Positions 26,984-36,042 of a DNA stretch of 64,000 nucleotides are shown one piece after another. The notes below the pieces were generated by a model. The model was not told the origin of the DNA. It made no database searches and was given only the letters and a program-made list of their open reading frames with translations. How positions within the stretch are numbered: the first letter of the stretch is position 1; each line of letters begins with the position of its first letter. Origin of the DNA: Nocardioides ganghwensis. Its GTDB lineage: Bacteria; Actinomycetota; Actinomycetes; Propionibacteriales; Nocardioidaceae. A program made the position numbers and the translations under genes. Location of the stretch: positions 62,001 through 126,000 of the forward strand of contig NZ_JACXYX010000007.1 of the NCBI RefSeq assembly GCF_014779655.1, read 5' to 3'.

Positions 26984-27361
26984 TCAGGAGGCCGGCTCGA
27001 ACACCTCGACGGGGTTGCCCGCCGGGTCGGCGACGAGGAACTGGCGCCCGCCCGGTCCGGCGACGACGTCGCCGAGCGGCTCCACCCCCGCCTCCCGCAG
27101 ACGCGCGAGCTCGGCGTCGAGGTCGCCCACCACCAGGTGGATCCGGTTGCGCCCCGGTCCGGCCAGCTCGTCCGGCGTCGCACGCGCCCCGGAGGTCTGC
27201 GGTCCCGAGAGCAGCAGGCGCAGAGGTCCCCGTACGACGTCGGCGAACGGCGGCGCCGGGCGGCTGAGCAGCGTGAACCCGAGGACGTCGGTGTAGAACG
27301 CGACCGCGGCGTCGACGTCGTCGACGAGGTAGCGGACGCTGGCGTACTGGTCGTCCGGCAT
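26984..27361 (-). CDS. VOC family (glyoxalase/bleomycin resistance-like) protein
   Basis: The product has 125 residues, one VOC domain: two beta-alpha-beta-beta-beta halves beginning VRYLVDDVDAAVAFYTDVLGFTLL and RIHLVVGDLDAELARLREAGV, ending FLVADPAGNPVEVFEPAS. The closing glutamate and the His of IHLVV fit metal ligands. The substrate is unknown. ATG 27361 is preceded by AAGGAGG at good spacing; the longer ORF start at 27463 is not supported. It ends eight bases from the convergent glgX. Confidence 0.88.
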   Translation of the reverse strand: MPDDQYASVRYLVDDVDAAVAFYTDVLGFTLLSRPAPPFADVVRGPLRLLLSGPQTSGARATPDELAGPGRNRIHLVVGDLDAELARLREAGVEPLGDVVAGPGGRQFLVADPAGNPVEVFEPAS

Positions 27362-27461
27362 GGCGGACCTCCTTGCTGACCGCGCTGTCCTCCCACCCTC
27401 GACCCGGGTCCAGCGGTGGTCAAGGGGGCTGGGTCGTCGGCCCGTCTGCGAGGATGTCCCC

Positions 27462-27827
27462 ATGGCCAGCAGCGTTCCCGCGCGACGTACGGAGAAGGGC
27501 CGCAGCCACCTCCTCGACCTCGACGCGCCCCGTCAGGTGATCAAGGACCCCGAGAAGGACGCGCGCGACCTCGCGCGGGTGCAGCGCTGGGTGATGTCGA
27601 CGCTGGCCGTGACCACGATCCTTCACCTCGTCGTGGGCCTGGTGGTGGCGGGCGTGATGCTCGACGGTCCGATGTCGTCGCGGCTCGGGCTCCACGTCAT
27701 CGCCGGTGTCTTCGGCGCGATCGCCGTCGCAGCCGGACGTGCGATCCACGGCAAGTCGATCCTGTCGCCCTGGCTCCTGCTCGGGGCGGTCCCGACCGCG
27801 GTCGGGCTGTGGCTGACCCTCGTCTGA
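27462..27827 (+). CDS. Hypothetical membrane protein (121 aa)
   Basis: The product has 121 residues. A basic cytoplasmic N-terminus (about 1-50, ARRTEKGRSHLLDLDAPRQVIKDPEKDARDLARVQRW) is followed by three hydrophobic segments (STLAVTTILHLVVGLVVAGVML, GLHVIAGVFGAIAVAAGRAI, WLLLGAVPTAVGLWLTLV). I do not recognise the family. ATG 27462 lies six bases after GAGGAT, which could be either a -10 or a weak ribosome binding site. It is followed after 24 bases by a 51-codon ORF with its own -10. Confidence 0.75.
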   Translation: MASSVPARRTEKGRSHLLDLDAPRQVIKDPEKDARDLARVQRWVMSTLAVTTILHLVVGLVVAGVMLDGPMSSRLGLHVIAGVFGAIAVAAGRAIHGKSILSPWLLLGAVPTAVGLWLTLV

Positions 27828-27851
27828 TCCTCCGGGCGCTACCCTCGCGAC

Positions 27852-28007
27852 ATGGGAGCCCCTGAGGACCGCGCCGACTCGCGCTTCACCACCCTGCCCG
27901 ACGGCGTACGCCTCGAGGACACCGTCGCGGGCGTCGACACCGGGCGTACGCCCGAGCCCGACGACGTCCGCAACTTCGAGCAGCACGCCGCGACGCGAGA
28001 CGACTGA
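27852..28007 (+). CDS. Small acidic protein (51 aa)
   Basis: The ORF reads MGAPEDRADSRFTTLPDGVR, then LEDTVAGVDTGRTPEPDDVR and NFEQHAATRDD. It is soluble and acidic, with no recognised domain. TACCCT (27840-27845) sits exactly six bases before the ATG, matching the leaderless promoters of many other genes here, and codon use is strongly GC3. It is followed by a long inverted repeat that can terminate it. Confidence 0.6.
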   Translation: MGAPEDRADSRFTTLPDGVRLEDTVAGVDTGRTPEPDDVRNFEQHAATRDD

Positions 28008-28018
28008 CGGCGTCGGAC

Positions 28019-28107
28019 GCGTAGACGCGCGGACTGAACCTCGAGGCCGCCGGGCCGCCCACGCTCAGGTGGGCGAACCGGCGGCACTTCGGTCCGCGTG
28101 TCTACGC
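28019..28107. terminator. Long interrupted inverted repeat between convergent genes
   Basis: GCGTAGAC...GCGGAC on the left (from 28019) pairs with GTCCGCGTGTCTACGC on the right (ending 28107). Inner pairings include GCCGCCGG/CCGGCGGC and a central GCCCAC/GTGGGC hairpin. The whole 89-base element could fold as one long stem-loop. It stands between the 51-aa gene and glgP, which converge, so bidirectional termination is the simplest role. Confidence 0.6.
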
Positions 28108-28124
28108 CGACCTGAGGGCCGACC

Positions 28125-30707
28125 TCAGGCGGGCTCGGCCACCAGCCCCAGCTCGGCCACCGATGCGAGCGCGTCGTTCTTGGGCAGCGCGCGCACGGTG
28201 TAGCCGAAGGCACCGGAGTGGTCGAGCAGGACGGTCGCGTCGAAGCGGTGCCGGTTGCCGTCGTAGGACTCCCCCACCGCCATCGGCGTGACGGAGGTGG
28301 CGGTCAGCTCGTCGTCCGAGCCGATCTTGCCGTGCACCACCTGGATCTCGACGTCCGACGGCGACAGCGACCCGAGCGCGACCCAGGCGCGTACGGCGAG
28401 GGTGGCGCCGACCTCGGCCTGGTCGCCGACGCCCTCGGAGTCGACGTGCTCGACCCGGACGCCGTGCCAGGCCGCGCGGACCGACTGCTTCCAGGCGGAC
28501 AGCTCGTGGGCACCGGCGTAGTCGGAGTTGAGCGACCGCGCGGTGTGCGCCGCGGGGGCGTAGAGCTCGCGGACGTAGTCGCGCACCTGACGGGTCGCCA
28601 GCACCTTGGGGCCGAGCGACTTCAGGGTGTGGCGCACCATCTCCAGCCAGCGCGGCGGCACACCCTCGTCGTTGGTCTCGTAGAACCGCGGGACGACCTC
28701 GGTCTCGAGGAGGTCGTAGAGCGCGTGCGCCTCGAGGTCGTCACGACGGTCGGGGTCGTCGATGCCGTCGGCCGACGGGATCGCCCAGCCGTTGTTGCCG
28801 TCGTACCACTCGTCCCACCAGCCGTCGAGGATCGACAGGTTGAGGCCGCCGTTGAGCGCGGCCTTCATGCCGGACGTGCCGCACGCCTCGTAGGGGCGCA
28901 GCGGGTTGTTGAGCCACACGTCGCAGCCGGGGTAGAGCGGCTGCGCCATCGCGATGTCGTAGTTGGGCAGGAACGCGATGCGGTGCCGGATCTCCGGGTC
29001 GTCGGCGAAGCGCACCATCTCCTGGATGAGCCGCTTGCCGGTCTCGTCGGCCGGGTGCGCCTTGCCGGCGATGACCAGCTGGATCGGACGCTCGGGGTCG
29101 AGCAGGAGCTTCCTGAGCCGGGCGGGGTCGCGCAGCATCAGGGTGAGGCGCTTGTACGTCGGCACGCGCCGCGCGAAGCCGATGGTCAGCACGTCGGGGT
29201 CGAGGGCGGTGTCGATCCACGTGGTCTCCGCCGGGGCGAAGCCGCGCTTGGCCGCCGAGCGGCGCATCCGGTCGCGAGCGTCGTCGACGAAGCGGGTGCG
29301 CAGCGTGCGCTTGAGGTCCCAGATCTCGCGGTCGCCGATCTGGTCGACCATCGGCCAGAGCGCGTCGGTGTCGTCACCGTCGATGTCGGCACCACGGCTC
29401 GCGGCGAGCTCGATGACCTCGCGGGCGATCCAGGTCGGGCCGTGCACGCCGTTGGTGATCGAGGTGATCGGGACCTCGGCCTCGTCGAAGGCGGGCCAGA
29501 GGCCGTTGAACATGCCGCGTGACACGTGGCCGTGCAGCTGGGACACGCCGTTGGCGCGCTGGGCGAGCCGGAAGCCCATGACCGCCATGTTGAAGACGCC
29601 GGCGTCGCCGCCGTCGTAGTCCTCCGCGCCCAGCGCGAGCACGCGCTCCACGGGGACGCCCGGGGTGGGGCTGTTGCCGCCGAAGTACTGGGAGACCAGC
29701 TCGCGCGGGAAGCGGTCGATGCCGGCCGGCACGGGCGTGTGGGTCGTGAAGACGGTCCCGGCGCGGGAGACCTCGAGCGCGGTGTCGAAGTCGAGGTGCG
29801 GACCGTCCTCGCCGACGGTCAGCTCGCGGATCCGCTCGATGCCGAGGAAGCCGGCGTGCCCCTCGTTGGTGTGGAAGACCTCCGGGGCCGGGGCCCCGGT
29901 GATGCGTGACCACACCCGCAGGGCGCGTACGCCGCCGACGCCGAGGAGCAGCTCCTGGCGGAGCCGGTGCTCGGAGTTGCCGCCGTAGAGGCGGTCGGTC
30001 ACGTCGCGGTAGTGGGAGCTGTTGTCCTCGATGTCGGTGTCGAGCAGCAGCAGCGGCACGCGGCCGACCTGGGCCACGAGGATCCGGGCCACGAGGTCGG
30101 GCCCGTCGGGCAGCGCGATCGAGACGGTCGCCCGGCTGCCGTCCGCCTCGCGCAGCTGGGTGAGCGGCAGCTCGTCGGGGTCGAGGACCGGGTAGCTCTC
30201 CTGCTGCCAGCCGTCGCGGTCCAGGGCCTGCTTGAAGTAGCCGTGGCGGTAGAACAGCCCGACGCCGATCAGCGGGATGCCGAGGTCGGAGGACGCCTTG
30301 AGGTGGTCGCCGGCGAGGATGCCGAGACCGCCGGAGTACTGGGGCAGCACCGAGCTGATGCCGTACTCCGGGGAGAAGTACGCGATGGAGCGGGGCGCGT
30401 CCGCGCCGGCCTTCCGGGCGTACCAGCGGTCCCCGGTGAGGTAGCGCTGGAGGTCGGCGTGGGCCGCGTCGAGGCGCGCCCGGAACTCGTGGTCGCCGGC
30501 CAGCTCCTCGAGGCGCTCACGGCCCACCGCACCGAGGAGGCGCACCGGGTCGCACTTGACCTGGCGCCACAGCCCGGGGTCGATCGAGGAGAACACGTCT
30601 TGCGTCGGAGGATGCCACGACCAGCGGAGGTTGCCGGCCAGGACCGACAGCGCCCCCAGGGGCTCGGGCAGGACAGGACGGACGGTGAATCGTCGGAACG
30701 CTCGCAC
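28125..30707 (-). CDS. glgP: Alpha-glucan (glycogen) phosphorylase
   Basis: The product has 860 residues of the GT35 actinobacterial type with the long N-terminus. Clear parts are SIAYFSPEYGISSVLPQYSGGLGILAGDHLKASSDLG, HTNEGHAGFLGIER, GFARRVPTYKR and the PLP/phosphate region PLRPYEACGTSGMKAALNGGLNLSILDGWWDEW. It releases glucose-1-phosphate from alpha-1,4-glucan ends. GTG 30707 is chosen because a promoter (30716-30744) ends just upstream, leaving an almost leaderless message. The longer ORF to 30800 would start upstream of that promoter and its extra residues are not conserved. It is divergent from glgE, with operator-like palindromes between them. Confidence 0.92.
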   Translation of the reverse strand: MRAFRRFTVRPVLPEPLGALSVLAGNLRWSWHPPTQDVFSSIDPGLWRQVKCDPVRLLGAVGRERLEELAGDHEFRARLDAAHADLQRYLTGDRWYARKAGADAPRSIAYFSPEYGISSVLPQYSGGLGILAGDHLKASSDLGIPLIGVGLFYRHGYFKQALDRDGWQQESYPVLDPDELPLTQLREADGSRATVSIALPDGPDLVARILVAQVGRVPLLLLDTDIEDNSSHYRDVTDRLYGGNSEHRLRQELLLGVGGVRALRVWSRITGAPAPEVFHTNEGHAGFLGIERIRELTVGEDGPHLDFDTALEVSRAGTVFTTHTPVPAGIDRFPRELVSQYFGGNSPTPGVPVERVLALGAEDYDGGDAGVFNMAVMGFRLAQRANGVSQLHGHVSRGMFNGLWPAFDEAEVPITSITNGVHGPTWIAREVIELAASRGADIDGDDTDALWPMVDQIGDREIWDLKRTLRTRFVDDARDRMRRSAAKRGFAPAETTWIDTALDPDVLTIGFARRVPTYKRLTLMLRDPARLRKLLLDPERPIQLVIAGKAHPADETGKRLIQEMVRFADDPEIRHRIAFLPNYDIAMAQPLYPGCDVWLNNPLRPYEACGTSGMKAALNGGLNLSILDGWWDEWYDGNNGWAIPSADGIDDPDRRDDLEAHALYDLLETEVVPRFYETNDEGVPPRWLEMVRHTLKSLGPKVLATRQVRDYVRELYAPAAHTARSLNSDYAGAHELSAWKQSVRAAWHGVRVEHVDSEGVGDQAEVGATLAVRAWVALGSLSPSDVEIQVVHGKIGSDDELTATSVTPMAVGESYDGNRHRFDATVLLDHSGAFGYTVRALPKNDALASVAELGLVAEPA

Positions 30708-30715
30708 GATCCTGC

Positions 30716-30745
30716 ACGCTAGGGCATTTCTTGGAACGATCCAAG
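30716..30745 (-). promoter_or_regulatory. glgP promoter with LacI-type operator
   Basis: On the minus strand TTGGAT (30739-30744) and TAGCGT (30716-30721) are 17 bases apart, with the predicted start at the glgP GTG. CTTGGAACGATCCAAG (30730-30745) covers the -35. It is an almost perfect palindrome with central CG, the form bound by LacI-family sugar regulators. Confidence 0.6.
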
Positions 30746-30862
30746 TGATCGGGCCGACCCATCGCCAACCTCTCGGTGCGTCGCGCCGTCGTCGCGGCAC
30801 GACGTGGCCCGCCGCCGATCGGACCGTCCCGTGTCAAAGGGGTGAGACCGGGACCCGCCCGG

Positions 30863-30893
30863 CTTGCGTCGCGACCCCGACCTTCGCAAGTGT
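30863..30893 (+). promoter_or_regulatory. Candidate glgE promoter with inverted repeat
   Basis: TTGCGT (30864-30869) and AAGTGT (30888-30893) are 18 bases apart, and AAGTGT ends six bases before ATG 30900. CTTGCG (30863-30868) and CGCAAG (30885-30890) form an inverted repeat overlapping both elements. The half-site resembles the CTTGCA-type sites described for the maltose repressor MalR of Streptomyces, but that comparison is from memory and loose. Confidence 0.4.
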
Positions 30894-30899
30894 GGGGTC

Positions 30900-32879
30900 A
30901 TGGTTGGACGGATACCCGTGATGGATGTCTCTCCCGTGGTCGACCTGGGTCGCCAGTCGGCCAAGGCCACCGTGGGCGAACCGATGCCCGTGCGCGCGGC
31001 GGTGTTCCGCGAGGGCCACGACCAGCTGGCCGCCGAGGTGGTGGCCACCGACCCGACGGGGCGCACCCGCGACCCGGTGCGGATGCGTCCCGACGGCGAC
31101 GCCCCGAACCGCTACGTCGCCCACGTCACCCCCGACGTCCCCGGCGAGTGGACCTTCGAGATCCACTCCTGGTCCGACCCGGTCGCGACCTGGCAGCACG
31201 ACGCGGGCATCAAGATCCCGGCCGGGGTCGACGTCGAGCTGATGTTCACCGAGGCCCGGCTGCTGCTCGAGCGGGTGGCAGCCGGCACCGGACCGCAGCG
31301 GCTCGACAAGGCGTCGGCGACCGTCGTCTCCGGTGCGCTCGCCGCCGCGTCCGACACCGAGCGACCCGTCGGCGCGCGCCTCGCCGCGCTGCAGGACCCC
31401 GACCTCGACGAGGTGCTGCTCGCCCACCCGCTGCGTGAGCTGCTCACGGTGACCGGGCCGTTCCGGTTCCGCGCCGATCGCACCCGCGCCCTCTTCGGCA
31501 GCTGGTACGAGTTCTTCCCGCGCTCCGAGGGTGCGACGCGCGACGAGAAGACCGGCAAGGTCACCACCGGCACGTTCCGCACGGCCATGGAGCGGCTCGA
31601 CCGGGTCGCCGAGATGGGCTTCGACGTCATCTACCTCCCGCCGGTCCACCCCATCGGCGAGGTCAACCGCAAGGGCCCCAACAACACCCTCACCCCCGGC
31701 CCCGACGACCCCGGCTCGCCCTGGGCGATCGGCAGCAAGGACGGCGGCCACGACGCCATCCACCCCGACCTCGGCACGTTCGCCGACTTCGACGCCTTCG
31801 TCGCCCGGGCCCGCGAGCTCGACCTCGAGGTCGCCCTCGACCTCGCCCTCCAGGCCGCGCCCGACCACCCGTGGGTGACCACCCACCCGCAGTTCTTCAC
31901 CACGCGCGCCGACGGCACCATCGCGTACGCCGAGAACCCGCCGAAGAAGTACCAGGACATCTACCCGATCAACTTCGACAACGACCCGTCCGGCATCTGC
32001 CGCGAGGTGCTGCGGATCGTGAGGCTCTGGATGTCGCACGGCGTGCGGATCTTCCGCGTCGACAACCCGCACACCAAGCCGCTCGCGTTCTGGGAGTGGC
32101 TGCTGGCGGAGGTGCGGCGCACCGACCCCGACGTGATCTTCCTGTCCGAGGCGTTCACCAAGCCGGCGATGATGCACGGCCTCGGTGCCGTGGGCTACCA
32201 CCAGAGCTACACCTACTTCACGTGGCGCACCGGCAAGCGCGAGATCGAGGACTACCTCGTCGAGGTCTCGTCCGAGTCCGACCACCTGATGCGGCCGAAC
32301 TTCTTCGTCAACACCCCCGACATCCTCCACGCCTACCTGCAGTACGGCGGGCCGGCCGCGTTCAAGGTGCGCGCCGCACTCGCCGCCACCGGGTCTCCGA
32401 GCTGGGGCGTGTACGCCGGCTACGAGCTGTTCGAGCACGTGGCGGTGAAGCCGGGCTCGGAGGAGTACCTCGACTCGGAGAAGTACCAGATCCGGATCCG
32501 CGACTGGAAGAAGCACGACGCGGAGGGCACCACCCTCGCGCCCTACCTCACCCGCCTCAACGAGATCCGCCGCCACCACCCGGCGCTGCAGCTGCTGCGC
32601 AACGTCACCATCCACCACAGCGACGACGACCAGGTGCTGGTCTTCTCCAAGAGGCACGGGGACGACGTCGTCGTCAGCGTCATCAACCTCGACCCCCACG
32701 GCACCCGGGAGACCATGGTCCACCTCGACATGCCGGCGCTCGGCCTCGACTGGCACGACTCCTTCGTCGCGCACGACGAGATCACCGGCGCCGACTGGAG
32801 CTGGAGCGCGCACAACTACGTACGTCTCGACCCCGGGTGGGAACCCGCCCACATCATCAGCGTCAGGAGGACCCGTTGA
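30900..32879 (+). CDS. glgE: Alpha-1,4-glucan:maltose-1-phosphate maltosyltransferase
   Basis: The product has 659 residues of GH13_3: an N-terminal beta domain, [31 protein letters not shown], the nucleophile Asp388 (FRVDNPHTK), the acid/base Glu417 (SEAFTK), and NTPD. The 29-residue spacing of Asp and Glu matches what I recall for Streptomyces GlgE (394/423). It adds maltosyl units from maltose-1-phosphate to the non-reducing end of alpha-1,4-glucan. It heads the glgE-treS-mak-glgB operon. The treS start overlaps its stop (TTGA), with AGGAGG at 32865-32870. The start at ATG 30900 fits a leaderless message. Confidence 0.96.
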   Translation: MVGRIPVMDVSPVVDLGRQSAKATVGEPMPVRAAVFREGHDQLAAEVVATDPTGRTRDPVRMRPDGDAPNRYVAHVTPDVPGEWTFEIHSWSDPVATWQHDAGIKIPAGVDVELMFTEARLLLERVAAGTGPQRLDKASATVVSGALAAASDTERPVGARLAALQDPDLDEVLLAHPLRELLTVTGPFRFRADRTRALFGSWYEFFPRSEGATRDEKTGKVTTGTFRTAMERLDRVAEMGFDVIYLPPVHPIGEVNRKGPNNTLTPGPDDPGSPWAIGSKDGGHDAIHPDLGTFADFDAFVARARELDLEVALDLALQAAPDHPWVTTHPQFFTTRADGTIAYAENPPKKYQDIYPINFDNDPSGICREVLRIVRLWMSHGVRIFRVDNPHTKPLAFWEWLLAEVRRTDPDVIFLSEAFTKPAMMHGLGAVGYHQSYTYFTWRTGKREIEDYLVEVSSESDHLMRPNFFVNTPDILHAYLQYGGPAAFKVRAALAATGSPSWGVYAGYELFEHVAVKPGSEEYLDSEKYQIRIRDWKKHDAEGTTLAPYLTRLNEIRRHHPALQLLRNVTIHHSDDDQVLVFSKRHGDDVVVSVINLDPHGTRETMVHLDMPALGLDWHDSFVAHDEITGADWSWSAHNYVRLDPGWEPAHIISVRRTR

Positions 32880-34639
32880 CCGACCACCCCACGTCAGCCG
32901 ACATGCCGACGGACGCAGGTGCGGCCACGGCTGTCCTCAACGCGGAGCCGGAGTGGTTCAAGACGGCGGTCTTCTACGAGGTCCTGGTGCGGTCGTTCCG
33001 CGACTCCAACGGGGACGGGACCGGCGACTTCAAGGGACTCATCGAGAAGCTCGACTACCTCGAGTGGCTGGGCGTCGACTGCCTCTGGGTGCCGCCGTTC
33101 TTCACCTCGCCGCTGCGCGACGGCGGCTACGACGTCGCCGACTACAACAACATCCTCCCCGAGTGCGGCACCGTCGAGGACTTCCACGAGTTCCTCGACG
33201 CCTGCCACCAGCGGGGCATCCGCGTGATCATCGACTTCGTCATGAACCACACGAGTGACGCGCACCCGTGGTTCCAGGCCAGCCGCAGCGACCCGGACGG
33301 GCCCTACGGCGACTTCTACGTGTGGTCCGACACCGACGAGCTCTACCAGGACGCGCGAGTCATCTTCGTCGACACCGAGCCGTCCAACTGGACGTGGGAC
33401 CCGGTCCGCCAGCAGTACTTCTGGCACCGGTTCTTCCACCACCAGCCCGACCTCAACTTCGACAACCCCAAGGTCCACGACGCGATGCTGGACGCCATGG
33501 CGTTCTGGCTCGACATGGGCCTCGACGGCTTCCGCCTCGACGCCGTGCCCTACCTCTACGAGCGGCCGGGCACCAACGGCGAGAACCTCCCGGAGACGCA
33601 CGACTTCCTCAAGAAGTGCCGCCGCTTCGTCGACGAGCACTACCCCGGTCGCGTGCTGCTCTGCGAGGCCAACCAGTGGCCGGCCGACGTCGTGGAGTAC
33701 TTCGGCCCCGAGAAGACCGAGGACGGTCGCTGGATCGGCACCGAGTGCCACATGGCGTTCCACTTCCCGGTGATGCCGCGCATCTTCATGGCCGTGCGAC
33801 GCGAGTCCCGCTTCCCGATCTCGGAGATCCTCGAGCAGACGCCGTCGATCCCCGACGGCTGCCAGTGGGGCATCTTCCTGCGCAACCACGACGAGCTCAC
33901 CCTCGAGATGGTCACCGACGAGGACCGCGACTACATGTGGTCCGAGTACGCCCACGACCCGCGGATGAAGGCCAACATCGGCATCCGCCGGCGCCTCGCC
34001 CCGCTCCTCGACAACGACGTCAACCGGATGGAGCTGTTCACGGCGCTCCTGCTGTCGCTGCCCGGCTCCCCCGTCCTCTACTACGGCGACGAGATCGGGA
34101 TGGGCGACAACATCTGGCTCGGCGACCGCGACGGCGTGCGTACACCCATGCAGTGGACCCCCGACCGCAACGCGGGCTTCTCCTCCGCCACGCCGGGCAA
34201 GCTCCACCTGCCTGCGATCCAGGACCCGGTCTACGGCTACCAGTCGGTCAACGTCGAGGCGCAGCTGGAGAACACCTCCTCGCTGCTGCACTGGACCCGC
34301 CGCCTCGTGCACGCCCGGCGCCGCCACCCGGCGTTCGGGCTGGGCGACTTCACCGACCTCGGCGGCTCCAACCCGAGCGTGCTGTCCTACGTCCGCGAGC
34401 ACAGCTCCGACCAGGGCCGCGACGTGATCCTGTGCGTCAACAACCTGTCGAGGTTCCCGCAGCCGGTGGAGCTCGACCTGCGCCACTGGGAGGGCATGGT
34501 CCCGGTCGAGCTGCTCGGCGGGGTGCCGTTCCCGGCCATCGGCGAGCTGCCCTACCTGCTGACGCTGGGAGGGTACGGCTTCCTGTGGCTGCGCCTGACC
34601 GATCCGGATGCGGGGACGGGAATGGGGGTGGAGCAGTGA
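32876..34639 (+). CDS. treS: Maltose alpha-D-glucosyltransferase (trehalose synthase)
   Basis: The product has 587 residues of GH13_16. Signatures are [34 protein letters not shown], the nucleophile Asp222 in [22 protein letters not shown] and [12 protein letters not shown]. TreS interconverts trehalose and maltose and so supplies maltose to Mak. The start is TTG 32876, overlapping the glgE stop, with AGGAGG five bases upstream; an ATG ten codons later (32906) has no comparable site. There is no fused maltokinase domain. The kinase is the separate next gene, overlapping by four bases (GTGA). Confidence 0.96.
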   Translation: MTDHPTSADMPTDAGAATAVLNAEPEWFKTAVFYEVLVRSFRDSNGDGTGDFKGLIEKLDYLEWLGVDCLWVPPFFTSPLRDGGYDVADYNNILPECGTVEDFHEFLDACHQRGIRVIIDFVMNHTSDAHPWFQASRSDPDGPYGDFYVWSDTDELYQDARVIFVDTEPSNWTWDPVRQQYFWHRFFHHQPDLNFDNPKVHDAMLDAMAFWLDMGLDGFRLDAVPYLYERPGTNGENLPETHDFLKKCRRFVDEHYPGRVLLCEANQWPADVVEYFGPEKTEDGRWIGTECHMAFHFPVMPRIFMAVRRESRFPISEILEQTPSIPDGCQWGIFLRNHDELTLEMVTDEDRDYMWSEYAHDPRMKANIGIRRRLAPLLDNDVNRMELFTALLLSLPGSPVLYYGDEIGMGDNIWLGDRDGVRTPMQWTPDRNAGFSSATPGKLHLPAIQDPVYGYQSVNVEAQLENTSSLLHWTRRLVHARRRHPAFGLGDFTDLGGSNPSVLSYVREHSSDQGRDVILCVNNLSRFPQPVELDLRHWEGMVPVELLGGVPFPAIGELPYLLTLGGYGFLWLRLTDPDAGTGMGVEQ

Positions 34640-36042
34640 ACGACGAGCTGAGGAGCTATGTCGCTGAGGCCCGCTGGTTCGGCGGCAAGGGACGTGACTG
34701 GGAGCTCACGTCCGTACGCCGCGTGGGCGAGCTGCCGGGCGCCCCGGACGGCCTGCGCGTCACCATCGAGCTCGCGGAGGTGGTCTACGGCGGCGACGCC
34801 GACACCGAGCTCTACCAGCTGCCGCTCGCCTACTACCAGCAGCCGCAGGACCGGATCGGCCACGCGCTGATCGGCGAGTGGCACGACGACGAGCTCGGCC
34901 AGGCGTACGTCTACGACGCCGTGCACGACCGCGAGTCGATGGCGCTGTGGCTGAGGGCGTTCGCGGCGGCCGACCCGGTCGCGGGCGGCGCAGGCCCTGG
35001 CGAGCTCATGTTCCACCGCCTCCCCGGCCACGAGTTCGACCTCGAGGCACACTCGACGCTGTTCTCGGGCGAGCAGTCCAACTCCTCGGTGGCCTTCGGG
35101 GAGGACTCGTTGATGAAGGTGTTCCGCAAGGTCACCCCGGGGGTGAACCCCGACGTCGCGATCCACCAGGTGCTCACCGAGGCCGGCTCGACCCACGTCG
35201 CCGCCCTCTACGGCTGGCTCGACCTCGTCGACGACGAGGCCGAGGGGACGTACTCGACCATCCAGCTCGCGATGCTCCAGCAGTTCCTCCGCACCGCCAG
35301 TGACGGCTGGGACCTCGCCCTGGCGAGCGTCCGCAACCTGTTCGCCGAGGCCGACCTCCACGCCGACGAGGTCGGCGGCGACTTCGCCGGCGAGGCCGCC
35401 CGGCTCGGGGTCGCGCTGGCGGAGGTGCACGACGACCTCGCCGAGCACTTCCCGCTCGAGCAGCGCGACGCCGCCGTCGTCGACGACCTCGCCACCGCGA
35501 TGGAGCAGCGGCTCACCGCCGCGATCGACGTGGTGCCCGACCTCGCGGTCCACGAGGCCTCGCTGCGCGCGACGTACGCCGCGCTGCGCGAGCTGGACCA
35601 CATCGACGTGCAGCAGGTCCACGGCGACCTGCACCTCGGCCAGACGCTCCGCACCTCCAAGGGGTGGAAGATCGTCGACTTCGAGGGCGAGCCGGCCAAG
35701 CCGCTCGCCGAGCGGCTCAAGCCCGACTCCGCGTGGCGCGACGTCGCCGGGATGATGCGGTCCTTCGACTACGCCCCGCGCGTGGTCGCGCTCACCAGCG
35801 GCGGCTACGACGCCGAGGAGTCCGACCAGCGGGCCTACCGCGCCGCGGAGTGGTCGGCGCGCAACCGCACCGCCTTCCTCGACGCCTACACCAACCGGCG
35901 CGGGGTGGAGGCCGACCGGACCGCCCGGGTCCTGCTCGACGCCTACCTCGCCGACAAGGTCGTCTACGAGGCGGTCTACGAAGCACGCAACCGACCGGGA
36001 TGGCTGTCCATCCCGCTGGCAGCGTTGGGAGAGACGCGATGA
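34636..36042 (+). CDS. mak: Maltokinase
   Basis: The product has 468 residues. It begins with the [21 protein letters not shown] segment of the maltokinase N-terminal cap and has a C-terminal kinase lobe with the catalytic loop [12 protein letters not shown] (Asp331) and [12 protein letters not shown] for metal binding. It phosphorylates maltose with ATP to maltose-1-phosphate, the GlgE donor. In mycobacteria it is called Mak or Pep2. The GTG start overlaps the treS stop. Position between treS and glgB confirms the role. Confidence 0.94.
   Translation: MNDELRSYVAEARWFGGKGRDWELTSVRRVGELPGAPDGLRVTIELAEVVYGGDADTELYQLPLAYYQQPQDRIGHALIGEWHDDELGQAYVYDAVHDRESMALWLRAFAAADPVAGGAGPGELMFHRLPGHEFDLEAHSTLFSGEQSNSSVAFGEDSLMKVFRKVTPGVNPDVAIHQVLTEAGSTHVAALYGWLDLVDDEAEGTYSTIQLAMLQQFLRTASDGWDLALASVRNLFAEADLHADEVGGDFAGEAARLGVALAEVHDDLAEHFPLEQRDAAVVDDLATAMEQRLTAAIDVVPDLAVHEASLRATYAALRELDHIDVQQVHGDLHLGQTLRTSKGWKIVDFEGEPAKPLAERLKPDSAWRDVAGMMRSFDYAPRVVALTSGGYDAEESDQRAYRAAEWSARNRTAFLDAYTNRRGVEADRTARVLLDAYLADKVVYEAVYEARNRPGWLSIPLAALGETR

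Noticed and set aside
23915-27379. An 1154-codon open frame on the plus strand
   Set aside because: It covers the antisense of the enoyl-CoA hydratase and an alternate frame of glgX; glgX itself has full GH13 motifs in another frame.
30834-32852. A 672-codon minus-strand frame opposite glgE
   Set aside because: Val/Gly/Asp-rich antisense shadow; glgE is intact on the plus strand with catalytic residues.
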